From the NCBI GenBank assembly GCA_037968475.1, contig JBBKVO010000004.1:128270-192269 (forward strand): 64,000 nucleotides of DNA. The letters are read 5' to 3'. The translations under genes and the position numbers were made by a program. This document shows, piece after piece, positions 54,101-61,939 of the stretch (position 1 is its first letter; every line of letters starts with the position of its first letter). The notes beneath the pieces are model-generated. The model did no database searches. It worked only from the letters and a program-made list of their open reading frames with translations, and was not told where the DNA came from. This DNA comes from SB11 sp037968475 (lineage in GTDB: Bacteria > Bacteroidota > Bacteroidia > UBA8524).

Positions 54101-55434
54101 GTCCTGTTTCAGACACGTTGCAAATATTAGTAAAACCACGACCTACGGTTATACTAACCCCACCGGCTGATATTTGTGCCAGTGTGGGCACATACAACCT
54201 AATGACTGCCGTAGACCTTAAAGGCGGTATTTGGACGGGTGCAAATACTATTAGTAGCAACGGTAGTTTTAATGCAGGTAATAGTATTGGAACAACCAAT
54301 TTTAGGTACGATTATACAGCCGCTAATGGTTGCAAACACTTTGTTACAGGCAATATTAAAGTAGACCCTACACCTACTGTAAAAATTACACCACCTATAG
54401 CAGCTTGTGTTGGCGTTCCGCTAAATTTAAGTTCTGCATATACCAATGCAGGAGGCATAGTATGGGGTAGTAACGGTAATGGTAGTTTTAATAATGCGAA
54501 CAGTACACAAGCTATATATACGCCTGGTTCTGCTGATGATGGCTGTATAGACATTAGTTTGGCAACAACAAGTAGCGGGGCTTGCGTGCCTGCTACAGAA
54601 ACGCTTAATGTGTGCTTTTATCCTATACCTACTGTCGATTTTGTTTTAGATCCATTAACAGGTTGCCAACCTTTATTGGTGAATGTTGAAGCGGTTACTG
54701 ATTTACCAACCAACGCCAAATACGATTGGGACTTTGGTGATCCTGCAAATGCAAACAACTCATCTTCATTGTTAAATGCACAGCATATATATAATGATAA
54801 CGGTACATTTAGTATTAACCTGAAAGTAACTTCTGAGAGAAATTGTGCAAACAATGCCTCACCTAAAATAGTAATTGTAAATCCCAAGCCTAATGCGGCC
54901 ATGGATGCTGATTATTGGCTAACTACTGTATTGCAAACTAATATTAAGTTTTTAGATAAAACTACTATTGATGCACCCGGAAGCATAGCCAGCTATTTGT
55001 GGGAGTTTGGCGACCCTGATAATAATTTCTCGCCAAAAAGAAATCCAACGTTTGAATATCCTAGTGATACAGGTACATATTTAGTGAGGCTTAAAGTAAT
55101 ATCGGGCGATGGTTGCGAAGATGAGGCACAACGTCCATTAGTGGTAATTCCCGAAATTACTGTGTTTATTCCTAATGCCTTTATTCCTGATCGTGCAGGC
55201 CAAGCCGCCAACGAACGTTTTTGGGTTACCGCATACGATTATAAAACCTTTGAAATAAAAATATTTTCACGCTGGGGCGAATTACTATACCAATCAAAAG
55301 ATATTACCGAAGGTTGGGATGGTAAATACAGAGGCGAAAGTGTGCAACAAGATGTTTATTTTTATGTAATAAATATTGAAGATTTAAAAGGCAAAGTATT
55401 AGACTTTAAAGGAACCATTACCCTACTAAAATAG
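51142..55434 (+). CDS. Giant secreted protein with gliding motility-associated (T9SS type B) C-terminal domain
   Basis: The start is at ATG 51142, which opens a signal peptide (MRKFLVSILLFLSCLGYSRA). The TTG 27 bases upstream lacks support. The product has 1430 residues. The N-terminal domain (DHVVGSDILYKCLGNGKYEI..., with cysteine pairs and a Gly run) is common in Bacteroidota gliding-type adhesins. The middle has repeated immunoglobulin-like units with Cys and Val/Thr-rich strands. Two PKD-like units follow (YDWDFGDPANANN, YLWEFGDPDNNFS). The last 95 residues are the gliding motility-associated domain: FIPNAFIPDRAGQAANERF, IKIFSRWGELLYQS, GWDGKYRGESVQQDVYFYVI. It is expected on the surface through T9SS. 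A TATCTTTG (-7-like) site lies at 51126-51133. Confidence 0.88.
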   Translation: MRKFLVSILLFLSCLGYSRADHVVGSDILYKCLGNGKYEIIFKFYRDCNGCNVAGGGGGGTGASCGHPVLTITGANGTCNNVGLGNVNITRVSITDITQLCGSSKSACAGGTFPYGIEEHLYKGTIDLSARIASGCCKFKISTTIFVRSTTITTGAANQGFYTEAYINACDSICNSSPIYTSHPVAIICVGQDFVFNNGALDTIDVGDSLSYEMAPAFQGANSQVSYTGTFSATRPMSFLGSPNINLGSPAGFHLDSVTGDLSFRPTKVNETGVLVIEVVEWRKVNGIMTEVGRTRRDMQVIVVSCPNNKIPTIAPPFSAIACVGQQVCMDIITDDPDKNRDSVIISWNRGIPRATFTNNNGTVRFASGQVCWTPLETDVSNIPHTFTITAKDNACPLSGIAIRAFSITVRETPKATRSFTQLTCGNVINKAVPFKTYAGGLDVERIVKDSIGRTYYNGGNKLIDTIQMRPGLNVVTLVLKTKAPCVNAFADTIIIDPYVQIDLPNDTFLCEGSTINIPSAKNYGKAPYHYLWSTSANDTLPTLTGFAPTTDTSVYLTISDGEGCKHADTMHFLYRTKPLIALDTGKRICFNEIVELDAGNDTFPSKYTYLWNTVHNNLQDTSRKLTVRDSNYYIATVKDSIGCTNSDTFKLYVNYLPVLLGPDRKICTGDTAKLIAAGADTYKWYKLPGPGVVGVNALYNEVLTTQATYRITGTKTYGGVTCENDDSITIDINPLPIINFTAIPDKCEKSVAFNLNQGISFPTITSGTWTCLDNSNWVQNNNFYPDSVTVTHPSGFQTINVKYDVVDANGCKKAAVTSFRVIRLPEVNLRDSSICGDKGKVDLKQLTLTPTNVAPGTWKWSSQNTTANAALEGAGSSTLFNLASVPQGQTYPLCLQVTNLFGCPNSACLNVTVRNVPVVEAGFISPKCENDTLVHLATSQGLSPVGGTWQSLSGGIVNTDWFDPALVTAGLQHKLTYTYDIPNNNCPVSDTLQILVKPRPTVILTPPADICASVGTYNLMTAVDLKGGIWTGANTISSNGSFNAGNSIGTTNFRYDYTAANGCKHFVTGNIKVDPTPTVKITPPIAACVGVPLNLSSAYTNAGGIVWGSNGNGSFNNANSTQAIYTPGSADDGCIDISLATTSSGACVPATETLNVCFYPIPTVDFVLDPLTGCQPLLVNVEAVTDLPTNAKYDWDFGDPANANNSSSLLNAQHIYNDNGTFSINLKVTSERNCANNASPKIVIVNPKPNAAMDADYWLTTVLQTNIKFLDKTTIDAPGSIASYLWEFGDPDNNFSPKRNPTFEYPSDTGTYLVRLKVISGDGCEDEAQRPLVVIPEITVFIPNAFIPDRAGQAANERFWVTAYDYKTFEIKIFSRWGELLYQSKDITEGWDGKYRGESVQQDVYFYVINIEDLKGKVLDFKGTITLLK

Positions 55435-55505
55435 ATAGAGATAAAGTATTTGGATGATTATATAAAAGGTACATTTACGGGTTAACCCGTATTTATTACT
55501 ATTAC

Positions 55506-55541
55506 AGAACACCGTGAGACTTTAGTTTTGCGGTGTTCTTG
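55506..55541 (+). terminator. Hairpin terminator after the gliding-type gene
   Basis: Stem AGAACACCG (55506-55514) with CGGTGTTCT (55531-55539), a 16-base loop and a weak T-rich tail. It lies 71 bases after the stop codon. A TATATTTG site at 55591-55598 downstream may be the ung promoter's -7 element; its -33 partner is unclear. Confidence 0.6.
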
Positions 55542-55624
55542 TTAATGGAGCTATAGAGGAATCTGCCAAGCATTGGTACACAATACTTGGTATATTTGAT
55601 TTTTAGAATACACCTTTAGATACG

Positions 55625-56314
55625 ATGAATACGACTAACAATATACCTATTGAATTGGAAGAAGGGTGGCTAAACCAATTGGTTCTTGAGTTTAGCAAGA
55701 CTTATTTTATGAATCTTACAGATTTTCTATTGCAAGAAAGAGCCAATTACACCATTTACCCTCCAAATAAACTAATTTTAAATGCCTTTAATTTAACGCC
55801 TTACGACAATGTAAAAGTTGTTTTGCTTGGCCAAGACCCTTACCATGGGGCAGGGCAGGCACATGGGCTTTGTTTTTCAGTACAGAAGGGCATTAAACAA
55901 CCGCCATCGTTGGTTAATATATTTAAAGAGATAAAAGCTGATTTAGAAATACCAATGTCGGCCGCAAGTGGCAATTTAGAAAACTGGGCAAAGCAGGGTT
56001 TACTAATGTTAAATGCTTCACTCACTGTTAGGGCAGGGCAAGCTGGCTCGCATCAAGGTAAAGGATGGGAGACTTTTACCGATGGCATTATTAGCCAACT
56101 ATCGGCCAACAAACAAGGATTGGTTTTTTTGTTATGGGGCAGGTTTGCTCAAAACAAAGCTCAACTAATTGATGGAACAAAACACCTGATATTAACAGCC
56201 GCACACCCTTCACCATTTTCGGCTTATAATGGTTTTTTCGGGTGCAAACACTTTTCCAAAACCAATCAATACCTTGTGCAAAATGGTAAACAGCCAATTG
56301 ATTGGCATATTTAG
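55625..56314 (+). CDS. ung: Uracil-DNA glycosylase
   Basis: A 229-residue protein of family 1. The water-activating motif GQDPYHG carries D71, with KLILNAF before it. HGLCFSV, NIFKEI and LLMLNASLTV match the substrate pocket. The minor-groove loop HPSPFSA holds H194, and the length is normal. It removes uracil from DNA in the cytosol. It stands alone; the region beyond is a 740-base convergent intergenic region full of repeats. Confidence 0.97.
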   Translation: MNTTNNIPIELEEGWLNQLVLEFSKTYFMNLTDFLLQERANYTIYPPNKLILNAFNLTPYDNVKVVLLGQDPYHGAGQAHGLCFSVQKGIKQPPSLVNIFKEIKADLEIPMSAASGNLENWAKQGLLMLNASLTVRAGQAGSHQGKGWETFTDGIISQLSANKQGLVFLLWGRFAQNKAQLIDGTKHLILTAAHPSPFSAYNGFFGCKHFSKTNQYLVQNGKQPIDWHI

Positions 56315-56344
56315 ATTATAGATTAAAATCAACAGACAACTTCT

Positions 56345-56466
56345 ACCACCCTCAGTCCCTAATTATCTACACTTAACCCTAAAAGGAGTGGAGCCACTCC
56401 ACTGCCCTTTGAATTTCTTACGTATTTTTTCAAAACTGTAAGCACTGCATTGTATCTCTTGTGAGT
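56345..56466. repeat. Dispersed intergenic repeat, copy Z
   Basis: It begins ACCACCCTCAGTCCCT as in copy Y (37676). AAAAGGAG...GAGCCACTCCACTGCCCTTTG, CAAAACTGTAAGCACTGCATTGT and CTTGTGAG then follow, all in the same order as Y. It is shorter than Y and ends where the direct repeat at 56471 begins. No ORF overlaps it. Confidence 0.6.
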
Positions 56467-56470
56467 ATCT

Positions 56471-56830
56471 ATACCTTGATACACGTGGGTAATTTTTTAG
56501 TTAACTCACCCCAAATAATGAGTTTAGTATCGACTTTCATAATTCCCCCTCTCTTTTTTTAGAGAGGGGCGCAGTGATGCGGTTGCTGCGTTCCTATAAA
56601 ATTGGGGTGAGTTAAAATTTCAAGTTACTTATAAATAAGCATAGCAACCATGCAAACTTGCTAAGCAATAGGATTTGAAATCCTATTCTGTTAAGATAAC
56701 TACCCCATAGGGGGACTTAAGTCCCCCTATGGGGTGCATATACCTTGTTACACGTATGGATGTTTTTCAGTTAACTCACCCTAAATAATGAGTTTAGTAT
56801 CGACTTTCATAATTTTTGTAAGAGAGGGGC
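56471..56830. repeat. Pair of ~90-100-bp direct repeats flanking a palindromic element
   Basis: Copies at 56471-56570 and 56740-56830 share ATACCTTG-TACACGT near the start, then AGTTAACTCACCC, AAATAATGAGTTTAG, TATCGACTTTCATAATT and AGAGAGGGGC at the end. The first has an extra CCCCCTCTC/AGAGAGGGG hairpin. Between them lie an inverted copy of the motif (GGGGTGAGTTAA near 56604) and palindromic element D. GGGGTGAGTTAA also appears at 27269-27280. Confidence 0.7.
56667..56735. repeat. Palindromic element D with 34-bp perfect palindrome
   Basis: AATAGGATTT/AAATCCTATT (56667-56687, perfect around one central base) is followed after 14 bases by a perfect 34-bp palindrome (56702-56735; arm ACCCCATAGGGGGACTT, centre ACTTAAGT). 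It has the same order and same centre as elements B and C, but an unrelated arm. It lacks the third palindrome of B and C. It lies between ung and the TPR gene. Confidence 0.85.
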
Positions 56831-56863
56831 ACAGTTATGTGATTCAGATTTACTGATAAACAT

Positions 56864-56922
56864 GGGATGAAAAAGAACAATGCACTTCACTGTCCGCGAG
56901 CGGACGCTCGAGCCAGCTTTTA
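56864..56922. repeat. Fragment of the dispersed repeat (inverted end of X)
   Basis: GGGATGAAAAAGAAC, GCGGACGCTC and CCAGCTTTTAAT are the reverse complement of the left end of copy X (15591-15675). It contains an internal GTCCGC/GCGGAC palindrome. Confidence 0.6.
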
Positions 56923-57003
56923 ATTGATAAAATAAAATTATTGAAACACAAAAAATGCGTGTCGCTTAATCAGAACCCAGATTAACGGTAAACTCTAGTC
57001 CAA

Positions 57004-57036
57004 TAAAAAAGCCCCGTGATTTTATCACGGGGCTTT
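57004..57036 (-). terminator. Strong intrinsic terminator of the TPR gene
   Basis: On the minus strand AAAGCCCCGTGAT pairs with ATCACGGGGCTTT (57008-57020 and 57024-57036 on the plus strand). The loop is 3 bases and six T residues follow. It begins 22 bases after the stop codon of the 57059-58843 gene. Confidence 0.9.
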
Positions 57037-57058
57037 ATATATATAACTAAGTCAGTTC

Positions 57059-58843
57059 TTATTTAAAAAGAGCTTCAAACTCAGGTTTGCTTTTAAAGTC
57101 GCGGAATTCCATGTCGCTTTTCGCACGGCTTTTCAAAGTACCATCTAGTTGGAAGGCACGGGCAAGATTAGTAGCTACACCATCTAATTTAGATTTACGA
57201 GCAGAAATTACTGCTAATAGGTAGTAGGTAGAACCATCTTTTTTATCCGCAGGTATGCAGTCTAAAGTTTTTTGAGCGTTATCAAGTTCACCTTTTAGTA
57301 AGTAAGCAAGGCCTACGTTATAACGGCAACCTGCAGCATTGTAGCTTTCAAGAGCTCTGTCGTATTTACCTGTGCGGGTGTAAAGTATTCCCAAGTTGTA
57401 ATCAGGGTTTACATTGCTATTACCTTTAGATTTAGCTGAACGATATTTTTCTTCAGCATCAGTGTATTTAGCTTGCAATTTGTAAGCAACACCCATGTTG
57501 TTTAGTATGTATGCGTTGTTAGCATCCAAACCATCAGCAGTTCTAAGGTTTTTAAGAGCGTCATCAGCTTCACCTAGTTGTAGGTTGGCTACTGCAAGGT
57601 TGTTAAAGCCTCTCCAGTCGCTGCTATATTTACCTACGTAGTATGTATAGATGCGTTTACGTTCTTTTGCATCATCGGTAATTTTACCCAATTGCAATAC
57701 TTCACCTTGGGTAAGTTCGTTTAATGAACCGGCAGATGCTTTTAATTCTTCGTTAGTGCGCAAACCACCTTTTGCGGTGAAAACTATTGATGTTTTCCTA
57801 AGTTTAGGCAACATATAGTTTTTCATTTTTTCGTAAGAGGCAGCGTGTTTAGCTTTTATTTGGGCTTCTTTCTCATCATCGCTGATGTTATTGTTATTCA
57901 TTATAGAAAGAATACCATCTTTATCTTTTAAGTCAGAAGCTTGAACAAGGGCTTTCCAACCTTTCCAGTCTTCAGTGAAGTGGTTGGCAGCTTTAAAGTT
58001 ACTGTCAAACATTTCATAACGCCCGAATTTTTTAAGGTATTGTTTGAACCATTTAACCGTACTTTCAGAACGATCGCTAGACAATTCTTCGTTACGTTTC
58101 ATTTCACCATCAGGTGAAGCGAAAGAGCTAAAATTTAGTCCTTTAATTTCAAAAGCAGGATCTTTAAGTAAAGATTTTAAAGATTCAATTTGCTTTTTGT
58201 TATCAATACCAGCGTTTTTGTCTTTAAAGTTAGAGTTAAAGTTGGCTGAATTGATAATGTAGTAAACTTCTACGCTTTGGGTTTTATCAACAGGCACATA
58301 CTCATCAACTGAAAGAAGAACATCTTCATCAGCTTTAATCATACGTGATGTTGTGATAATACCATCGGCAATATCAACCTCTCCCAAATCAATACACTGA
58401 TTAAGCTCTTTTTCTTCACCTTCAATCATAAAGGTGTTTTTAGCTATCAGCTTTGAGTTTTTCATTTTTTCGTCGTAAGCAAACTTATCAGAAATAACCA
58501 CTGTACCACCCGTTTTAGAGTTGATAGTGTATTTCTTTGATTTGCCTTTTGCTTTTTCACCTTTAATGGTGATGGGTGGGCGTGAGTTTGCCTCATCGCC
58601 GTACTTCAGTACCGGTTCAACTTTTACCGATGCTCTTTTGTTGAATTTCTTAGCAGGAACGGTTACCGAAACCTCGTAAGCAACTGAGTCGCCATGCAAT
58701 TCAAGAACTTTAGGGGCAGATTCATAGGTAACGTTTTCTTCGTAATTCTTTGCTGCTTTCTTAATGTTGGTACAAGCTGCAACTGTCAAAAGCGACATGG
58801 CAATCGCAGGCACACTAACTGACTTAATGCTGGTTAATTTCAT
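57059..58843 (-). CDS. Lipoprotein with OmpA-like and TPR domains
   Basis: The start is set at ATG 58843, giving a lipoprotein signal (MKLTSIKSVSVPAIAMSLLTVAAC, cysteine 24). The longer frame adds 40 residues that overlap the promoter region. The 594-residue product has a beta-rich N-terminal half. A segment then resembles an OmpA C-terminal peptidoglycan-binding domain (SLLKDPAFEIKGLNFSSFASPDGEMKRNEELSSDRSESTVKWF, about 245-285). At least three tetratricopeptide repeats lie in the last 170 residues (NNLAVANLQLGEADDALKNL, LNNMGVAYKLQAKYTDAEEKY, YNLGILYTRTGKYDRALESY). It may be a cell-envelope scaffold. Its promoter and terminator are both visible, so it is monocistronic. Confidence 0.85.
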   Translation of the reverse strand: MKLTSIKSVSVPAIAMSLLTVAACTNIKKAAKNYEENVTYESAPKVLELHGDSVAYEVSVTVPAKKFNKRASVKVEPVLKYGDEANSRPPITIKGEKAKGKSKKYTINSKTGGTVVISDKFAYDEKMKNSKLIAKNTFMIEGEEKELNQCIDLGEVDIADGIITTSRMIKADEDVLLSVDEYVPVDKTQSVEVYYIINSANFNSNFKDKNAGIDNKKQIESLKSLLKDPAFEIKGLNFSSFASPDGEMKRNEELSSDRSESTVKWFKQYLKKFGRYEMFDSNFKAANHFTEDWKGWKALVQASDLKDKDGILSIMNNNNISDDEKEAQIKAKHAASYEKMKNYMLPKLRKTSIVFTAKGGLRTNEELKASAGSLNELTQGEVLQLGKITDDAKERKRIYTYYVGKYSSDWRGFNNLAVANLQLGEADDALKNLRTADGLDANNAYILNNMGVAYKLQAKYTDAEEKYRSAKSKGNSNVNPDYNLGILYTRTGKYDRALESYNAAGCRYNVGLAYLLKGELDNAQKTLDCIPADKKDGSTYYLLAVISARKSKLDGVATNLARAFQLDGTLKSRAKSDMEFRDFKSKPEFEALFK

Positions 58844-58887
58844 AAGTTTCGTAACGCTATTTACGTTGTGTAAATTTCTAATCCCTG

Positions 58888-58895
58888 CAAATGTA
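58888..58895 (-). promoter_or_regulatory. -7 element of the TPR lipoprotein gene
   Basis: TACATTTG on the minus strand matches TAnnTTTG and lies about 45 bases before the ATG at 58843. No good -33 TTG is seen at the usual distance. Confidence 0.45.
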
Positions 58896-59042
58896 TATAA
58901 TTTCTGTTTAATACCCTCTAAATTTTTTGACTTATCTTGTAAACTCGGTATTAAATTTAGCAAACGCCCCCACTATACTTGGCCTTTAGTTTTTAAGATT
59001 GGTTATTTTCTTTTAAGAAAAAAAACTTAATATTGCTTCTAT

Positions 59043-59723
59043 ATGGGAGAAAATGTAGTTAGCATAAACAATACTAATATCTTTCAACACAATGATAACA
59101 TGGTGTTACACGAATTAAATTTGGATGTAGCACAGGGTGAGTTTGTTTATTTAATTGGTAAAACTGGCAGTGGAAAATCGAGCCTGTTAAAAACTCTTTA
59201 TGGTGATTTACCATTAAAGGAGGGTGATATAACTGTGGTGGGCGTTAATATTGCCGAAAGTAACCGCAAAGCAATAGCACAGCTTCGTCGTAAATTAGGA
59301 ATTATTTTTCAGGATTTCCAATTATTGACCGACAGGTCTGTTTTTCAAAATCTTGATTTTGTTTTGCGTAGCACGGGCTGGAAGAATATAACCGATAGGA
59401 AAGAGCGTATAAGCGGTGTATTACAACAAGTGGGGTTGGCTACCAAAGAACATAAGATGCCGCATGAATTATCGGGTGGTGAGCAACAACGTGTGGTTAT
59501 AGCAAGGGCATTATTAAATAATCCTGAATTGATTATTGCTGATGAGCCAACGGGTAATTTAGACCCTGAGGTTGCTGATGATATAATGCAAATGCTGATG
59601 AAAATAAACAAAGAGGGCACTGCCATAGTTATGGCCACGCATGATTATAGGCTGATAAACAAATTTTATGGTAAAGTATACCGCTGTGAGGGCGGCAAGG
59701 TGTATGCTTCTACGGTAGAATAA
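59043..59723 (+). CDS. ftsE: Cell division ATP-binding protein FtsE
   Basis: A 226-residue ABC ATPase. Walker A is GKTGSGKSS (39-47), the Q-loop is IIFQDFQLL, the signature is LSGGEQQR (143-150), Walker B is IIADEPTGNLD (164-174) and the H-loop is MATHD. The length and FQDFQLLTDRSVFQNLDF segment are typical of FtsE, which with FtsX controls peptidoglycan hydrolases at the septum. No ftsX is adjacent, so it is encoded elsewhere, as often in Bacteroidota. The 3' end overlaps the convergent glycosyltransferase by 14 bases. Confidence 0.92.
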   Translation: MGENVVSINNTNIFQHNDNMVLHELNLDVAQGEFVYLIGKTGSGKSSLLKTLYGDLPLKEGDITVVGVNIAESNRKAIAQLRRKLGIIFQDFQLLTDRSVFQNLDFVLRSTGWKNITDRKERISGVLQQVGLATKEHKMPHELSGGEQQRVVIARALLNNPELIIADEPTGNLDPEVADDIMQMLMKINKEGTAIVMATHDYRLINKFYGKVYRCEGGKVYASTVE

Positions 59724-60852
59724 ATTCTTCTTCAAAAACTTCGGTAAGCAGTTTAATATTTTCTTGATTCGAAAATTGTTTCATTAAAATTTGCTCACGC
59801 TCAGCAATATCTTCAGCATTAAATTCTTTATCCCAAAGCTGTAGTATATTTTTTATAAAATCAACGGGTTTATTGGCTGTAACACACAAGTTTTCTAGTC
59901 CTGTATTTTTCACCATCTTATCATTGGCCAAACAGTGGCGACCAATAAACAAACTATTTATTAGTTTAAGTTTAATACCTGTACTCTGAAAAGTGGGCAG
60001 TACATTTATATGTGCATTTTTTATAAGAGAAAGTATTTGGCTTGATTTTGCTTTATCATTTAGCGAAATGTTGGTGTGGTTTTCAATTTCGCGCTTTAAA
60101 TTGAGTGAAGCGTTACTGCCTGCTATTATAGCAGGGTACTCTAACTTTGAGAAAACATTTTTAATCAAAAACATGGCTGCTTCTTCGTTTTCACCTACGC
60201 CAAGATTGCCGTGATATAAAAGGTATTTACCTTTGCCTGCTTGTATGCTCACTTCATTATTAGGGTGAAAGGCGGGTAAGTAAATTGCGTTTTTATAATG
60301 CTTTTTAAAATACTTTAAATCGTTGGGAGAGATGGCCGCCACTACGGTAGCGTGTTTTAGGTTATTTTCAAACTTTTTTAATCGCTCGCTTTCAAGCCTA
60401 AAAAAGTATTTTTTAAAGAAACTATCCTCTACCAATTCAAGGCTTTTATAATAGTCGTGCTCAATATTATGCGTACGCACAATTTTTAAACGGTTTTTTA
60501 ATGTTTCGTGATTAAGATAATAGCAGCAGTGCAGCCCTTCGAACAAAATAGGGAAATCATTTTTGTTCAAGTTTTCAATCATTGCAGTTGAGTTTCGCGT
60601 AGCTACTATATAGGGTAGCTTGCCGTAAAACGGATTGCGAAAGGTGCGGCGCGGATAATAAGTAACTGTTTTGCACAGTTTTTTTAACTCGGGTGCGCTA
60701 CTGCGGCCATATTGGTAGCAGTGTAAGTGTATGCCAATGCCCTCTTGTTGCAGAGCTTGTAGTTTGTAATAGATGTCTACCACACCACCATAGTTGGGGG
60801 GGCTTGGAACATCAAAGGCAATTACATTCAGTTCTTTACCTAACATTCGCAT
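59710..60852 (-). CDS. Glycosyltransferase, GT-B fold
   Basis: A 380-residue protein of the GT-B type. The N-terminal Rossmann half has VIAFDVPSPPNYGGVVDIYYKLQALQQEGI (about 9-38), which matches family 4-like enzymes that begin with PxxxGG. The C-terminal half has YLLYHGNLGVGENEEAAMFL (about 213) and a loop STGIKLKLINSLFIGRHCLAN, where the usual nucleotide-sugar glutamates of GT4 are partly replaced. It is soluble or peripheral. It likely builds an envelope glycan together with the overlapping upstream gene. The acceptor is unknown. It is the last gene of the recQ transcript. Confidence 0.85.
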   Translation of the reverse strand: MRMLGKELNVIAFDVPSPPNYGGVVDIYYKLQALQQEGIGIHLHCYQYGRSSAPELKKLCKTVTYYPRRTFRNPFYGKLPYIVATRNSTAMIENLNKNDFPILFEGLHCCYYLNHETLKNRLKIVRTHNIEHDYYKSLELVEDSFFKKYFFRLESERLKKFENNLKHATVVAAISPNDLKYFKKHYKNAIYLPAFHPNNEVSIQAGKGKYLLYHGNLGVGENEEAAMFLIKNVFSKLEYPAIIAGSNASLNLKREIENHTNISLNDKAKSSQILSLIKNAHINVLPTFQSTGIKLKLINSLFIGRHCLANDKMVKNTGLENLCVTANKPVDFIKNILQLWDKEFNAEDIAEREQILMKQFSNQENIKLLTEVFEEEFILP

Positions 60853-61939
60853 AAAATCCGACCAGTTTTTTACTTTCCTCTTCCCAATTCAACACTAAAC
60901 GTGCTTTTAGACAATTGTTTGCCATTGTGTTATAAAGACTTTTATTTTCTGCTAAAAGTTTTACTTGTTGCGCTACTGATTGCGGATTGGCATCAGCAAA
61001 CGCCATCACATTAAACTGCTCGTTCATTCTTTTGTACTCAGGAAAATTATTGGCTACGGTAGGTAAAAGTGCTTGAATATGGTCGAAAAATTTATTGTTG
61101 AGTGAGTAATAATAACTTAGGCCGGCATTCTCTGAAACATTTAGACCAAGATATGCTTTTGCGGTTGTAAAATGCAAATTTTCTGGTTCAATTTTTCCGA
61201 AAAATTTTACCTGATTTTCCACATTTTTTTCTTTTGCCCGTTGCCGTAAGGCTTTGCTCAAATCACCCTCACCCACCAACCACAATTCAAAATCGGGTAG
61301 TAATGGCATCATATCAATATAATGCTCAATTCCTCGTGCTTGGTTTAGTGCGCCTTGGTATAATAATGTATTGGGCTGCCTTTCTTCGCTGGGTATTGGT
61401 TTGGTTATTGGCGCATTGGTAATGGTAGCAAATGGAACTCCATATTTTTGGGTAAACAATTCAGCCAACATAGGCCCTACGGTATAACAATACTTTAGTT
61501 TGGGTATGTAGGTATTGGCCACCCACTCCCACATTTTTTTTACTTTTGGGCGAGAAACTACTTCTGGCACTTCGGTAAAATATTCGTGGGCATCGTACAC
61601 AATAGGTTTGCCTTTTAACTTACCTGCACGGTAGCAGGGGATAAGTGTATCTAAATCGACAGCACTTATAATATCAAATCTTGTGAAAATTAAAAAAAGA
61701 ATCAGGCGCAGGTTATACTCAGCATAAAAGAATTTGCCTTTGGTAAAAAAACAAAAAAGGCGGGTTTGCTTATACTCTTGCGTTTTTAGCGGTTTTGATT
61801 GTGGTAGTTTACGCCCCACCAATTGTACGGTATAGCCCTGCTGCGCCAGTGTGCTGCAAATGCGTTGCATACGTTGGTCGTATGTCAAATCGTTTGTAAC
61901 CGTAAAAATTATTTTTTGTTTTCGCTCAGGCTTAGCCAT
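60836..61939 (-). CDS. Glycosyltransferase family 4
   Basis: A 367-residue GT-B enzyme. The N-terminal half is TVTNDLTYDQRMQRICSTLAQQGYTVQLVG. The middle has VYDAHEYFTEVPEVV. The C-terminal half has LLYQGALNQARGIEHYIDMMPLL (about 191) and NVSENAGLSYYYSLNNKFFDHIQALLP, in the usual donor-binding position. A cytosolic or peripheral enzyme that adds a sugar to an unidentified acceptor. It overlaps recQ by 31 bases and the next glycosyltransferase by 17, so translation of the three is coupled. Confidence 0.9.
   Translation of the reverse strand: MAKPERKQKIIFTVTNDLTYDQRMQRICSTLAQQGYTVQLVGRKLPQSKPLKTQEYKQTRLFCFFTKGKFFYAEYNLRLILFLIFTRFDIISAVDLDTLIPCYRAGKLKGKPIVYDAHEYFTEVPEVVSRPKVKKMWEWVANTYIPKLKYCYTVGPMLAELFTQKYGVPFATITNAPITKPIPSEERQPNTLLYQGALNQARGIEHYIDMMPLLPDFELWLVGEGDLSKALRQRAKEKNVENQVKFFGKIEPENLHFTTAKAYLGLNVSENAGLSYYYSLNNKFFDHIQALLPTVANNFPEYKRMNEQFNVMAFADANPQSVAQQVKLLAENKSLYNTMANNCLKARLVLNWEEESKKLVGFYANVR

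Noticed and set aside
56315..57058. Insertion sequence or transposase remnant
   Set aside because: The region has repeats, but no frame encodes any transposase-like sequence.
59043..59723. LolD or MacB-type ATPase instead of FtsE
   Set aside because: These are related, but length and FQDFQLL-type Q-loop fit FtsE better; a LolD-like role is not fully excluded.
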